Shown: positions 36,832 to 47,220, numbered from the stretch's first letter. The stretch is DNA of 64,000 bases from Afipia sp. (GCA_016201045.1 JACQDM010000001.1:541617-605616); one strand, 5' to 3'. Translations and numbers: made by a program. Notes: generated from the letters alone by a model not told the origin.

Positions 36832-38259
36832 CTAGCGCTTGGCCGTTTCCAATTCGGCAGAGCTTTTCGCCGCTTCCACGAGCTGCGCCGAAATCTGCGC
36901 CGTGTCCGCAGGATTACCCCAGCTCGGCGCGTCCGCGCCGTCGCCCCACGCGCGCGGGCGATAGAACGTGTGGACGCCGAACTTGTACATCTTCTTCATT
37001 TCGGCGACCCATGACGGGCGTACCCAGTAAGCGTGGTAGTGTGTCGACTTGCCGACTTCCGGGAGCCAGATGCGCCCGTCAAGTGTGGCCTGCGCGATTT
37101 TCTTGGCGCGCTCCCACATGTCCGGTTCTTTCACAACATCGCGGATGCCGTCGCATGCGAAAGTGAACTGACACGCCAGATGGCGATTGGAGTTCTGATA
37201 GACCACGCCGCAGACCGTGTTCGGATAATAGCCTGAGAACGCGCGGTTCACGACGACCTGCGCCACCGCCATCTGCCCGCGTACCGCTTCGCCACGCGCT
37301 TCGAAGTAAATTGCTTCCGTCAGACATTTTTCGGACTTGGCGCGCGATGCGCCGTCCAGTCCAAGCCGCTCGGCTGGCGTTCGCGGCCGCTGGTTCTCGC
37401 CGGTGACCTGACCCTTGCCTGCGACGCTCTCGCCTTCTGAAATGTCGTTGGTATCGAGCGACAACGATGCCAATTTCATGTCCGGGTCGTTGTTCTGCAG
37501 AACGATGGTCGGCTCCTGGCCCGGCTGCCAGCGCTCAAGCGTATCGCCGCTCGGACCGAAGGCCGAATTTCCGAAATACTGGCTCGACGTCTGGAACGAG
37601 AATGTCTCCGTCTTCGCCGCGCCTTCGGCAGATGCATTCGTATTCAGCGGATGATTTTGCGGAAGTCCCTGCAACGAGCCTGCTGCATCGTATTGCGGCA
37701 GCCGTGGCGCTTTTAGCGCGGCCTCGAGTTCTTCATCGAGCGGCGCGGCTGACGATGTCTTGACGCCGGCAATGGGCGCGGTGTTGTCGGGCGTCGAACC
37801 GCCTTGCGCGGGCTCAACGGGAGACGCCTCCGTCGCTGCAGGCTCAGGCCCGCGGATCGGAAGCCGGTCGCCTTTTCCGGATCGCAAAACTTTCGGGAAA
37901 TCGGATTTCTGCAACGGCCGGAGAATCTGGCCCAGCGGATTGTCGCCGAGCGATCCCGTCACGTCGACGCCTCGGCTCTCAAGACTCGCCAATCGCGTCG
38001 GTGCGGCTTCCGGAGAATGCGTGCCGAGCGGTCTCGGCAGATTGAATGAGGCGACCTGCAGGCTGCGGCGCGACGTCGCGAACAGGAATTGCTGCCAATG
38101 CTCGGCAACGCCGGGCTGGCGCGCCAGCAAGGCCGCGATGTCCTGATAGCCGATTTCGGTCGGGCTCAATGCCATAAACAGGCAGAGAACAAAGCCGAAG
38201 GGCGCAAACCGTGCGCCCTTCGACCCGTTACGCAACATAAACATTATACGCTCACGCAA
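36832..38259 (-). CDS. Cell wall hydrolase, SleB family
   Basis: A 475-residue exported hydrolase. Seen: an N-terminal hydrophobic stretch (FAPFGFVLCLFMALS) as signal, a long low-complexity middle (about 50-300), then a Hydrolase_2/SleB domain from KCLTEAIYFEARGE through HLACQFTFACDG and WLPEVGKSTHYHAYWVRPSW to the end. The Glu in the EARGE stretch is the expected catalytic residue of these lytic transglycosylase-like enzymes. Known: in Gram-negatives the family remodels peptidoglycan. It converges on nadC with 6 bases between. Confidence 0.88.
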   Translation of the reverse strand: MRERIMFMLRNGSKGARFAPFGFVLCLFMALSPTEIGYQDIAALLARQPGVAEHWQQFLFATSRRSLQVASFNLPRPLGTHSPEAAPTRLASLESRGVDVTGSLGDNPLGQILRPLQKSDFPKVLRSGKGDRLPIRGPEPAATEASPVEPAQGGSTPDNTAPIAGVKTSSAAPLDEELEAALKAPRLPQYDAAGSLQGLPQNHPLNTNASAEGAAKTETFSFQTSSQYFGNSAFGPSGDTLERWQPGQEPTIVLQNNDPDMKLASLSLDTNDISEGESVAGKGQVTGENQRPRTPAERLGLDGASRAKSEKCLTEAIYFEARGEAVRGQMAVAQVVVNRAFSGYYPNTVCGVVYQNSNRHLACQFTFACDGIRDVVKEPDMWERAKKIAQATLDGRIWLPEVGKSTHYHAYWVRPSWVAEMKKMYKFGVHTFYRPRAWGDGADAPSWGNPADTAQISAQLVEAAKSSAELETAKR

Positions 38260-38354
38260 CTAACGCTTACACACGCGACCGGACGACACGTTCAGTGCGA
38301 TCCGGCCGAGTGTGTTGATATCTAATTAAAGTTGCTGTGGGGTTAATCGTGCGC

Positions 38355-38375
38355 GCTTGCGAGACACACGCAAGC
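38355..38375. terminator. Stem-loop in the gap after ppdK
   Basis: GCTTGCG-AGACACA-CGCAAGC, a perfect 7-bp stem with 7-base loop, within the 240-base gap 38260-38500. There is no good T-run on either side, so it is only a possible terminator of ppdK. The rest of the gap shows nothing more. Confidence 0.3.
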
Positions 38376-38500
38376 ATTTGATCGAATTTGTAAAATCACT
38401 TCGCAAGCGTTGGTAAATATTGCCTGCAACAAGGTAGTAAAGATCGCGTCAACAATCTCCGAATTGACGACGCAGACACGGTCTGCGCCGTCGTTCTGAT

Positions 38501-41299
38501 TCAAGCCTGACTGGCCGCGACCTTGCCGAGCGCCGCCTGCGCCGCAGCCAAACGCGCAATCGGCACGCGGTAGGGCGAGCACGACACGTAGTCGAGCCCG
38601 ATCTCGTGGCAGAAGGCGACCGATGCCGGATCGCCCCCATGTTCGCCGCAGATTCCCATCTTGAGACCGGGACGAACTTTCCGCCCGCGCTGCACACCGA
38701 TTTTCACCAGTTCGCCGACGCCCTCGCGATCCACCGCGACAAACGGATCGATTTCGATAATACCGCGCGCAACGTAGGTGCCAAGAAAGCTCGCGGCGTC
38801 GTCTCGGCTGATGCCGTAAGTCGTCTGCGTCAGATCGTTGGTACCGAAGGAGAAGAACTCGGCGGTCTGTGCGATCTCGCCGGCCAGCAGGCAGGCACGC
38901 GGCAATTCGATCATGGTGCCGGTCTGGTAGGCGAGCTTTGCGCCGGTTTCCTTGAACACAGCCTGCGCCGCGGAGTCGATACCCGCCTTGACCAGATCGA
39001 ACTCCATTTTGGTCGCAATCAGCGGCACCATCACTTCGAGCCCGACCGGCTTGCCGGTGCGCTTACCGGCTTCGACGGCGGCTTCGAAGATCGCGCGCGC
39101 CTGCATCTCGGCGATTTCAGGATAGGCGATTGCCAGACGGCAACCGCGAAAGCCGAGCATCGGATTGAATTCGGCCAGTTCGCGCGCACGATCCGCAAGG
39201 CGGCGCGGATCGGCATTCATAGCGCGCGCAACTTCTTCAATCTCGGCTTGTGTGTGCGGCAGGAATTCATGCAGCGGCGGATCGAGCAGACGGATCGTGA
39301 CGGGGAGACCCTTCATGATTTCGAACAGATCGACGAAATCGGCGCGCTGCATCGGAAGCAGCTTTGCAAGCGCAGCGCGGCGGGTCTGCTCATCTTCGGC
39401 CAAGATCATCTCGCGCACGGTGCGGATGCGCGTTTCCTCGAAGAACATATGCTCGGTGCGGCACAGCCCGATGCCTTCGGTGCCGAACTTCAGCGCGGTG
39501 CGCGCATCGGCCGGCGTGTCGGCATTTGTGCGGACCTTGAGCTTGCGCACCTGATCGGCCCAGCCCATCAGCGTGTTGAAGTCACCCGACAGTTCCGGCT
39601 CGATCATCGGCATGCGACCGGCCAGAACCTGACCGATAGAACCGTCGATGGTGATGACATCGCCAGCCTTGAAGGTGCGGTTGCCGACAGTCATCAGCCC
39701 GCGCCCATAGTCGACGCGGACCGTGCCGCAACCCGACACACAAGGCTTGCCCATGCCGCGCGCGACGACGGCCGCATGCGAAGTCATGCCGCCGCGCGTG
39801 GTGAGAATGCCTTCGGCGACGTGCATGCCGTGAATATCTTCCGGAGAAGTCTCGATACGGACGAGAATGACCTTGCGGCCGTCGGCCTGAAGTTTTGTCG
39901 CCTCGTCCGACGAGAAAACGATCTCACCGGCGGCGGCGCCCGGCGACGCCGGAAGGCCCGTCGCAATCACATCGCGTTTAGCGACCGGATCGATGGTCGG
40001 ATGCAGCAGCTGATCGAGAGAGGCCGGGTCGATGCGAGCGACTGCGTCCTTCTTGCTGATGAGACCTTCGTTCGCGAGTTCGACGGCAATACGCAGTGAC
40101 GCCTTTGCGGTGCGCTTGCCGTTGCGGGTCTGGAGCATCCACAACTTGCCCTGCTCGACCGTGAACTCCATGTCCTGCATGTCACGGTAGTGCTTTTCGA
40201 GCTGGGTGTAGATTCGCGTCAGCTCTTTGTAAGCGGCCGGCATCGCCGATTCCATCGACGCCTTTTCCGAGCCGGATTCCTTGCGCGCATATTCGGTAAT
40301 GTCCTGCGGCGTGCGGATGCCGGCGACGACATCCTCGCCCTGCGCGTTGATGAGATATTCGCCGTAGAGACGCTTCTCGCCGGTCGAAGGATTGCGTGTA
40401 AAGGCAACGCCCGTCGCCGAGGTCTCGCCCATATTGCCGAATACCATCGACTGGATGTTGACGGCCGTGCCCCATGATTCAGGGATGTCGTGCAGTCGGC
40501 GATAGGTCACCGCGCGCGCGTTCATCCACGACGAAAACACGGCACCGATCGCGCCCCACAATTGCGCGTGGGGATCCTGCGGGAATTCCTTGCCGGTCTC
40601 GCGCGCGACCGCGTCCTTGTATTTGCCGACGAGCGTGACCCAATCGTCCGCACTCAATTCGGTGTCGAGCGAATAGCCCTTGCTGTCCTTGTAGGTATCG
40701 AGAATGTCCTCGAAGTGGTGGTGCTCGAAGCCGAGCACGACGTCGGAATACATCGTGATGAAGCGGCGATAGCTGTCATAGGCAAAGCGGCGGTCGCCGG
40801 AGAGTTTCGCCAGCGCCTCCACCGTCTTGTCGTTCATGCCGAGATTGAGAACGGTGTCCATCATGCCCGGCATCGAGGCTCGGCCGCCCGAGCGCACGGA
40901 GACCAGCAGCGGGTTCTTCGAATCGCCGAACGTCTTGCCCGCGATCTTGCCGACCAGATCGAGCGCCTTCTCGACCTGCGCTTTCAATTGCTTCGGATAG
41001 GTTTTGCCGTTGGCGTAAAAGTAGGTGCAGACCGAAGTCGGAATGGTAAAGCCCGGAGGCACTGGCAGACCGAGATTGGCCATCTCGGCGAGATTGGCAC
41101 CTTTGCCGCCGAGCAAATCCTTCATGCCGGCTTTGCCTTCGGCGCGTCCGTCGCCGAATGAATAAACCCACTTGCCGGATTTGACCGCCGAAGCGGCCTT
41201 TTTCGCCGGCGGCTTCGCTGTAGATTTGCGCGCGGACTTCGCAACCGATTTCGGCTTGGAGGATTTCGCTGCGGATTTTTTCGACGAGGCTTTGGCCAT
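38501..41299 (-). CDS. ppdK: Pyruvate, phosphate dikinase
   Basis: A 932-residue enzyme that interconverts pyruvate, ATP and Pi with PEP, AMP and PPi. Seen: the ATP-grasp start YSFGDGRAEGKAGMKDLLGGKGANLAEM at about residue 45-73, the phosphohistidine loop GGMTSHAAVVARGMGKPCVSGC, and the PEP-binding barrel with SFGTNDLTQTTYGISRDD and GICGEHGGDP at the end. Unusual: the first 43 residues hold 13 Lys and one Arg with Ala/Ser/Pro (AAKSSKPKSVAKSARKS and so on), a histone-like tail of no catalytic use. The usual length without it is about 880-890. It has its own promoter region of about 180 bases. Confidence 0.95.
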   Translation of the reverse strand: MAKASSKKSAAKSSKPKSVAKSARKSTAKPPAKKAASAVKSGKWVYSFGDGRAEGKAGMKDLLGGKGANLAEMANLGLPVPPGFTIPTSVCTYFYANGKTYPKQLKAQVEKALDLVGKIAGKTFGDSKNPLLVSVRSGGRASMPGMMDTVLNLGMNDKTVEALAKLSGDRRFAYDSYRRFITMYSDVVLGFEHHHFEDILDTYKDSKGYSLDTELSADDWVTLVGKYKDAVARETGKEFPQDPHAQLWGAIGAVFSSWMNARAVTYRRLHDIPESWGTAVNIQSMVFGNMGETSATGVAFTRNPSTGEKRLYGEYLINAQGEDVVAGIRTPQDITEYARKESGSEKASMESAMPAAYKELTRIYTQLEKHYRDMQDMEFTVEQGKLWMLQTRNGKRTAKASLRIAVELANEGLISKKDAVARIDPASLDQLLHPTIDPVAKRDVIATGLPASPGAAAGEIVFSSDEATKLQADGRKVILVRIETSPEDIHGMHVAEGILTTRGGMTSHAAVVARGMGKPCVSGCGTVRVDYGRGLMTVGNRTFKAGDVITIDGSIGQVLAGRMPMIEPELSGDFNTLMGWADQVRKLKVRTNADTPADARTALKFGTEGIGLCRTEHMFFEETRIRTVREMILAEDEQTRRAALAKLLPMQRADFVDLFEIMKGLPVTIRLLDPPLHEFLPHTQAEIEEVARAMNADPRRLADRARELAEFNPMLGFRGCRLAIAYPEIAEMQARAIFEAAVEAGKRTGKPVGLEVMVPLIATKMEFDLVKAGIDSAAQAVFKETGAKLAYQTGTMIELPRACLLAGEIAQTAEFFSFGTNDLTQTTYGISRDDAASFLGTYVARGIIEIDPFVAVDREGVGELVKIGVQRGRKVRPGLKMGICGEHGGDPASVAFCHEIGLDYVSCSPYRVPIARLAAAQAALGKVAASQA

Positions 41300-41476
41300 G
41301 ACAATCCAGACACTGCATGAGTGAAAAGGCAGCCGCGTTACACCACGGCTGCCTGTTGCAGTGCAAGCGCCGACGGAAAATATCGGCGAAATCGATCACG
41401 GACGGTTGCAGAATATTTCAGAAAACCGCGATCTGAGGGGTCCCGGTCTAAAATTGTAACAATCCGAAATCTTGCG

Positions 41477-41617
41477 TTACTTAATCAGGCCCAATCCGAT
41501 GATGCCGATGACGATCAGATAGATCGCGACGATGAAGTTCAAAAGGCGCGGCATGATGAGAATCAGAACGCCTGCAATGAGCGCGACGATCGGCTGAAGA
41601 TGGGTCGAAAGAGTCAT
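41477..41617 (-). CDS. DUF3096 small membrane protein
   Basis: A 46-residue protein, MTLSTHLQPIVALIAGVL followed by LIMPRLLNFIVAIYLIVIGI and IGLGLIK: two hydrophobic helices around a short turn. This is the DUF3096 pattern, common in proteobacteria, of unknown role. GGAG precedes the ATG at 41617. The upstream 220 bases to the DUF1236 gene hold both promoters and nothing else recognised. Confidence 0.85.
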   Translation of the reverse strand: MTLSTHLQPIVALIAGVLILIMPRLLNFIVAIYLIVIGIIGLGLIK

Positions 41618-41837
41618 CGGATATCTCCAAAGAACGGAAAAATGAAATACGCGGCGAGCGCGCATGATGTGCCGGACATGGCACTAACAGACGACTATGA
41701 CACGGCTTTGGTTCCACGTCGCCCGCACGAAAATGCCGCAATGAAATCACGTGTGGCGCAGGAACGCCGGAAAGCTCACGCGGTTGCCTTCGCTGGTTCG
41801 GCGAATTGCCGGGTCTATTTCAACGCAGGAGACAATC

Positions 41838-42200
41838 ATGCGGAAATCAGTTCTTGCACTTGCCGTACTGGCCGGCTTCGCGGCGATGCCGGCTGCGGCT
41901 AACGCGCAGCAGCGCGTCATCGTCGAGGAAGGCACAACCGTGGGCATCGGCGGACCGGCGGTGGGCATCATTCCAGATGACGCACGTCCGCGTTTTCGAC
42001 GCTACGTCGTCGAGGAGCGTCTGCCATCCTACAGCGTCGATGGGCCTGTTGCAGTCGGCACGGTCTTGCCTGACAGCGGCGTAACCTATTACGACGTGCC
42101 GCAGGAATACGGCGCAACCAACTATCGCTACACGGTGGTGAACGACCGGCCGCTGCTGGTCGAGCCGCGCACGCGGCGCGTCATGCAGGTGATCGAGTAA
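41838..42200 (+). CDS. DUF1236 domain exported protein
   Basis: A 120-residue protein with signal peptide (MRKSVLALAVLAGFAAMPAAANA) and a DUF1236-type domain: PDDARPRFRRYVVEERLPSYSVDGPVAVGTVLP and TYYDVPQEYGATNYRYTVVNDRPLLVEPRTRRVMQVIE. Known: DUF1236 proteins are short exported proteins of Hyphomicrobiales, some with SH3-like repeats, of unknown function. AGGAG precedes the ATG at 41838. Confidence 0.88.
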   Translation: MRKSVLALAVLAGFAAMPAAANAQQRVIVEEGTTVGIGGPAVGIIPDDARPRFRRYVVEERLPSYSVDGPVAVGTVLPDSGVTYYDVPQEYGATNYRYTVVNDRPLLVEPRTRRVMQVIE

Positions 42201-42224
42201 GCAGGACGGCACACCAATAGAAAT

Positions 42225-42310
42225 GTCATGGCCGGGCCTGTCCCGGCCATCTCGATTTCAAGGTACGTGCCATTTCAACCGAGATCACCGGGACGAGCCC
42301 GGTGATGACA
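42225..42310. repeat. Pair of facing palindromic repeats
   Basis: First unit: ATGGCCGGG-cctgt-CCCGGCCAT (42228-42250). Second unit: ATCACCGGG-acgag-CCCGGTGAT (42284-42306). The flanks GTC and CTCG show that the second is the first in reverse orientation (GTCATxxCCGGGCyyGTCCCGG pattern). They lie between converging DUF1236 and glyS genes, where they can end transcription on both strands. Confidence 0.75.
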
Positions 42311-42332
42311 CCTGAGGGGTGGCAAACCGCCG

Positions 42333-44567
42333 TCAATCCTGAATCTTGGAAAAATCCGCGACCGCGCGCGTCGCCTCGCGGATCTCGTTGAGCAGCTTGA
42401 GACGATTCTCGCGCACCGCCTTGTCGTCGTCGTTGACCTTCACCTTGTCGAAGAACGCATCGACGGCTGGACGCAGCTTTGCCATCGCGCTCATGGCAGC
42501 GGCGAAATCTTCCTTGGCGACGGCGGCGCTCGCTTCGGTTTTGACCTGCGCGATAGCGGCGGCGAGTTTCTTCTCTTCGTCGAGCTTGTAGAGCTTCGCG
42601 TCAGGCGATTTGCTAAATGCACCCTCCCCGTCTTTCTTTTCCTCAATGCGCAAAATGTTCGCAGCGCGCTTGGTGCCCGCGAGCAGGTTTTTGCCGTCAT
42701 CGGTGTCGAGGAATTTGCCGAGCGCCTCGACGCGTAGAATCAACGAAACTATGTCGCGGGGAATTTCCGCAAAGACGACCGCGTGGACAAGATCGTGCCG
42801 CGCCCCTCGGGATCGCAGCAATACAATTACACGTTCGCCGAAATTGAGCATGGTTTCGTTGGCAAAATTGGCAGCCCAATTATCCGCCGCCATTTGAAGC
42901 GAACCATCCTCCCAATGAGAAGCTAGATTCTCTATATCGACAGTTTTTAGATTTACGTATCGCTCAACAAGCAGGTCGACAAACTTCTGATCCCAGTTGG
43001 CGCGCAGCATTGCTAGGTCAAAGAAACGTTCGCGAATAATTTTTCTAATGTCCAGATGAAGGTCATTCGTCTCTAAGATCCGTACAATACCAAGTTCAGA
43101 CCTTCTCATTCCTAACGGGTCGCGAGAACCCGTAGGGAATTCATCGACGGAAAGAAGGGACGTCAGAGAATCTATTTTGTCGGCAAGCGCGACGGCAATG
43201 GAAACCGGATCGGTCGGCACGCGGTCCGCCGGTCCCTGCGGCTTGTAGTGATCTTCGCTCGCTGCCGCGACACTCGCATCCGCGCCGTTCGCCAGCGCGT
43301 AGTATTTGCCCATCAGCCCCTGCAGCTCGGGGAACTCGCCGACGACTTCCGTGAGCAGATCGGCCTTGGCAAGTTTCGCCGCGGCCTCGACCTTTTTCGG
43401 ATCGGCTTTCACGAGCGGCGCGAGTTCAACCGCAAGGCGCGTGATGCGCGCGATGCGTTCGGCCTGCGTGCCGAGCTTCTCGTGAAACACGATCTGGTCG
43501 AATTTTTTGAGCAGATCGTCAGCAGACTTGCCCTTCCAGTTTTTCAGATCGCTTTCGTAGAAAAACTTCGCGTCCGACAGGCGTGCGCGAATGACGCGCT
43601 CGTTGCCCGCGATGATCGCCTTGCCTCCATCAGAGGCCTCGATGTTCGCGGTGAGGATGAATTTGTCGACGAGCTTTCCGGTCTTCGGATCGCGCACTAC
43701 AAAGCATTTCTGGTTGTTGCGGATCGTCGCGCGGATCACCTCGTCCGGGATCGACAGAAACTCCTTGTCGAACGAACCCATCAGCGCCACCGGCCATTCG
43801 ACAAGGCCGGCCACTTCGTCGAGCAACACCTGATCCTCGACCAGTTCGTAATTCTGCGCCGATGCCAGCGTCTTGGCGTCCGCGAGAATAATGTCCTTGC
43901 GGCGCTGCGGATCGAGCACGACCTTGGCCTTCTCGAGCTTCGGCACATAATCGTCGAAACGGCGCACGCTGAAAGGCTGAGGCGCCATGAAGCGATGACC
44001 GCGCGTGCTGTTTCCGATCTCGACGTCCGGCAGATCGAACTTCACGATCTCCGGCTCTTCAGTCTCGATGCCGAAGGTCGCAACAATCGAATGCAACGGC
44101 CGCACCCATGTCAGCGAGGAATGTTTCGCCGATAGTTCGCCCCAGCGCATCTGTTTGGGCCACGGGAACGTACGGACGATCAGCGGCAGAATCTCCGCGA
44201 TCACATCGATCGAGGGACGCCCGGCCTTTTCCAGAAGCGCAATGTAAAAATCGCCTTTCGGGTCTTTCTGGATTTTCGCTTCGTCGAGCGATTTCAATCC
44301 AGCGGCCTTTAGAAATCCCTGCACCGCCGCATCCGGCGCGCCGACCTTCGGGCCCTTGCGCTCCTGCTTGAGATCGGGCTGCCGCGCGGGAATGCCATGA
44401 ATGGTGAGCGCAAGGCGGCGCGGCGTCACGAATGCCTTCGCGCCTTCATAGACAAGACCTTCGGCGACGAGCTTGTCCGTCACCATCTTGCGCAAATCTT
44501 CCGCCGCCTTCGCCTGCATGCGAGCGGGAATTTCTTCGGAGAACAATTCGAGCAGAAGTTCGGGCAT
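42333..44567 (-). CDS. glyS: Glycine--tRNA ligase beta subunit
   Basis: A 744-residue subunit of the alpha2beta2 bacterial glycyl-tRNA synthetase; it recognises the tRNA and edits. Seen: the family start [51 protein letters not shown] and [17 protein letters not shown], and the C-terminal DALR-like [28 protein letters not shown]. Residues about 466-572 (bases about 42850-43170) have low G+C (45% over 42901-43140 by hand count, against 60-65% alongside) and unfamiliar sequence (for example [22 protein letters not shown]), suggesting an exchanged patch. It starts one base after the glyQ stop. Confidence 0.93.
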   Translation of the reverse strand: MPELLLELFSEEIPARMQAKAAEDLRKMVTDKLVAEGLVYEGAKAFVTPRRLALTIHGIPARQPDLKQERKGPKVGAPDAAVQGFLKAAGLKSLDEAKIQKDPKGDFYIALLEKAGRPSIDVIAEILPLIVRTFPWPKQMRWGELSAKHSSLTWVRPLHSIVATFGIETEEPEIVKFDLPDVEIGNSTRGHRFMAPQPFSVRRFDDYVPKLEKAKVVLDPQRRKDIILADAKTLASAQNYELVEDQVLLDEVAGLVEWPVALMGSFDKEFLSIPDEVIRATIRNNQKCFVVRDPKTGKLVDKFILTANIEASDGGKAIIAGNERVIRARLSDAKFFYESDLKNWKGKSADDLLKKFDQIVFHEKLGTQAERIARITRLAVELAPLVKADPKKVEAAAKLAKADLLTEVVGEFPELQGLMGKYYALANGADASVAAASEDHYKPQGPADRVPTDPVSIAVALADKIDSLTSLLSVDEFPTGSRDPLGMRRSELGIVRILETNDLHLDIRKIIRERFFDLAMLRANWDQKFVDLLVERYVNLKTVDIENLASHWEDGSLQMAADNWAANFANETMLNFGERVIVLLRSRGARHDLVHAVVFAEIPRDIVSLILRVEALGKFLDTDDGKNLLAGTKRAANILRIEEKKDGEGAFSKSPDAKLYKLDEEKKLAAAIAQVKTEASAAVAKEDFAAAMSAMAKLRPAVDAFFDKVKVNDDDKAVRENRLKLLNEIREATRAVADFSKIQD

Positions 44568-44568
44568 G

Positions 44569-45501
44569 TTACGCCGCCCTGCCCGCATCGGTGTGAACCC
44601 ACGCCTCGCCGCACGCTTTGGCCAATTCACGCACGCGCAGAATATAACTCTGCCGCTCGGTGACCGAGATCACGCCCCGCGCGTCGAGCAGATTGAAAAC
44701 GTGGGACGCCTTGATGCATTGATCGTAGGCCGGCAGCGCCATCAGATGCGCTTCGCGCTTGTCGTCTTTCCAACCGGCATCAAGATATTTTTTGCAGGCG
44801 GCTTCCGCCATCTTGAACTGCTCGAACAGCATCGCGGTGTCCGAGTGCTCGAAATTGTGCCGCGAATATTCCTGCTCGGCCTGCAGGAACACGTCGCCAT
44901 ACGTCACCTTCTCCGTGCCTTCGCGGCCGTTGAAATTGAGATCGTAAACACGATCGACGCCCTGCACATACATCGCAAGCCGCTCGAGACCGTAAGTCAG
45001 CTCTCCCGCGACCGGCGCGCACTCCACGCCCGCGACTTGCTGAAAGTAAGTGAACTGCGACACTTCCATGCCGTCGCACCAGCACTCCCAGCCGAGACCC
45101 CACGCGCCGAGCGTCGGGCTTTCCCAATCGTCTTCGACGAAACGAATGTCATGCAGCTTCGCATCGACACCGATGGCCGCGAGCGATTTCAGATACAAAT
45201 CCTGAATGTCGGGCGGCGACGGTTTGAGGATCACCTGAAACTGATAGTAGTGCTGAAGCCGGTTCGGATTCTCGCCGTAGCGTCCGTCCTTCGGGCGGCG
45301 CGACGGCTGCACGTAAGCCGCATTCCATCGCTTCGGGCCGAGCGCGCGCAACGTCGTCGCCGGATGAAACGTGCCGGCACCAACTTCCATGTCGTAGGGC
45401 TGCAAAATCACGCAGCCACGATCCGCCCAATAGCGCTGCAGCGTCAGGATCAGCCCCTGAAACGAACGTTCGGGGCGCATGTGCGGAGGCAACGAATCCA
45501 T
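44569..45501 (-). CDS. glyQ: Glycine--tRNA ligase alpha subunit
   Basis: A 310-residue catalytic subunit. Seen: [44 protein letters not shown], the line [51 protein letters not shown] and [14 protein letters not shown], all hallmarks of GlyQ. I chose the ATG at 45501 ([14 protein letters not shown]) as the family start; ATG at 45480 is possible and the frame is open further up. It is followed at once by glyS. Confidence 0.94.
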   Translation of the reverse strand: MDSLPPHMRPERSFQGLILTLQRYWADRGCVILQPYDMEVGAGTFHPATTLRALGPKRWNAAYVQPSRRPKDGRYGENPNRLQHYYQFQVILKPSPPDIQDLYLKSLAAIGVDAKLHDIRFVEDDWESPTLGAWGLGWECWCDGMEVSQFTYFQQVAGVECAPVAGELTYGLERLAMYVQGVDRVYDLNFNGREGTEKVTYGDVFLQAEQEYSRHNFEHSDTAMLFEQFKMAEAACKKYLDAGWKDDKREAHLMALPAYDQCIKASHVFNLLDARGVISVTERQSYILRVRELAKACGEAWVHTDAGRAA

Positions 45502-45751
45502 GAGCGGCTTTAACACTTCGGAAAGGGTGATTTGCGCGCGGACCGTATCGGCGCAAGCCACTGGAATCAAGGAGATGAGCCGCTCGCGCCGAACATTCCG
45601 GACAATTTTAACGACCGGAAAAACGCCCGCTTCACCGCTGCATCAACATCATGTCCGAACCTTGCCGTTTGTTAGCACCTCGCGATTATTGCTTTGGCCA
45701 TTGCAACGAGAAGGCCGGATCAACCGGCGCTCAAACAGCGGGGATTGCAAA

Positions 45752-45838
45752 TGGTCGCTTTTCAGATTTTCGGCGCGGTAATGATTCTGTTGTCGCTCGC
45801 AACGATGATGAGCAACGATCTGCGTCAGCGCCGCTAAG
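45752..45838 (+). CDS. Putative 28-residue membrane peptide
   Basis: A short frame in the 400-base gap between glyQ and the small gene at 45912. It reads as a single membrane helix (VAFQIFGAVMILLSLATMM) followed by SNDLRQRR, a positively charged tail. GGGG lies about 8 bases before the ATG. The shape suits a small membrane protein, but no relative is recognised and chance is possible. Confidence 0.35.
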
Positions 45839-45911
45839 AAACGCTCAACCTCCAGTCTTGCTCGCCGGTCTTTCGCATGGTGCCCCATGCGAAGCCGGCG
45901 CAATTTTTAGT

Positions 45912-46097
45912 CTATTCAGGCCTGAACGCACCGCTTTGCGGATCGCGACGCAAGGTGGGGATGCCTTCGCGTTCGCCGAGCTTGGCTTCGCGCGCTTCAT
46001 CGAGTTCGCGGTTCACGCGCCGTGCTTCGCGCGCAACAAAACGCACCAAGACCGCTCCACCGAGAATGCCCGCGGCAATAAGAATCAGCGGAGGCAT
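45912..46097 (-). CDS. Small membrane protein downstream of sppA
   Basis: A 61-residue protein: one membrane helix (LILIAAGILGGAVLVRFVA) followed by a charged helix (REARRVNRELDEAREAKLGEREG). It starts 21 bases after the sppA stop on the same strand, so they are probably cotranscribed. No family is recognised. The amphipathic charged tail fits a small inner-membrane accessory. Confidence 0.6.
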   Translation of the reverse strand: MPPLILIAAGILGGAVLVRFVAREARRVNRELDEAREAKLGEREGIPTLRRDPQSGAFRPE

Positions 46098-46118
46098 CTG
46101 CGCTCCTTACCTATCGAA

Positions 46119-47006
46119 TTAAAGCCCATAGCGCGCCCACAACGCGCGCGCTTCGATCGCTGAAATCAACTCTTCCGGACCGCTCGTCCATCCGAACAAT
46201 GCCCCCGCTCCCGGTTTGCGGCCCGTTATTCCGGACAGAAGACCACCCGGCGGCGCAATCAGCGGCGTCTGTACTTTCTCGCCATACCGCTCGCGAAGCA
46301 CGCTGCGCAGATCGCCGAGGTCATCGACCAGTCCGAGTTTCACGGCACGCTCGCCGGCCCAATACTCTCCCGTGAAAAGATAGTCCTCCTCGCCCTTCAG
46401 GCGCGAACCGCGGCTCTCCTTCACCAGCGCGATGAAGGTGTCGTGGATCTCGCGCTGGATTTTCTGAAGACGCGCCACATCATCGGGATTTTCAGGCAGG
46501 AACGGATCGAGCTGCGACTTATGATCGCCGGACGTATAGACCCTGCGCTCGATGCCGACTTTCTTGATGAGATCCTGAAAGCCGAAAGTGCCGCCGACCA
46601 CACCGATCGAACCTACGATCGAGGACGGATCGCAGAATATCTCATCGCCTGCGCAGGCGATCATGTAGCCGCCGGATGCCGCAACATCCTCCACGAAGAC
46701 ATGCACCGGCAGTTTCTTTTCATCGGCAAGCTGGCGGATGCGTCGATAGATCTGGCGCGACTGCACAGGCGAGCCGCCCGGCGAGTTGATCGAGATAGCA
46801 ACCGCTTTCGCGCCCTTGGTTGTGAACGCCTTTTCAAGCTGCTTCGACACGCTCGCGAGCGACATGCCCGGACGCAAGGGTGTTACTGCGCCGATTGTGC
46901 CGTGCAGGCGCACGACCGGCACCACCGGCTTTCCCGCCAGGCGGCCGGGCAACAGCCCACGGAACCGGCTCAAAATCCCCACCATGGTGCCGTTTTCGTC
47001 GGGCAT
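46119..47006 (-). CDS. sppA: S49 family signal peptide peptidase (SppA-like)
   Basis: A 295-residue serine protease of the short SppA/SohB type. Seen: VPVVRLHGTIG, the SINSPGGSPVQSR loop, then DVAASGGYMIACAGDEI with the nucleophilic Ser, and SIVGSIGVVGG with the region of the catalytic lysine in this family. Known: SppA degrades cleaved signal peptides and other membrane-buried segments. No clear N-terminal helix precedes the domain, unusual for a membrane protease of this group; a short amphipathic start (MVGILSRFRGLLPGRL) may serve. It heads a two-gene unit with the small protein above. Confidence 0.88.
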   Translation of the reverse strand: MPDENGTMVGILSRFRGLLPGRLAGKPVVPVVRLHGTIGAVTPLRPGMSLASVSKQLEKAFTTKGAKAVAISINSPGGSPVQSRQIYRRIRQLADEKKLPVHVFVEDVAASGGYMIACAGDEIFCDPSSIVGSIGVVGGTFGFQDLIKKVGIERRVYTSGDHKSQLDPFLPENPDDVARLQKIQREIHDTFIALVKESRGSRLKGEEDYLFTGEYWAGERAVKLGLVDDLGDLRSVLRERYGEKVQTPLIAPPGGLLSGITGRKPGAGALFGWTSGPEELISAIEARALWARYGL

Positions 47007-47220
47007 CGAAGGTCCTTCTCGTTAGTCAGTTGTTAACTCTGAACGGGCATTGAGGCAGGGAGCAAGTCGAGTACCCGAGCCGATCGCGGATCGTGATCTA
47101 ACTCTTTGAAATAACAAGAGTTCCATGCTACCGCGAGTCTGGTAATTGGCTTGGGAAACTGGAACACCTTTTGCATTGCAGCAGATAGATGGTTGCAATG
47201 GAGCAGCCTCGGAAGGCACG

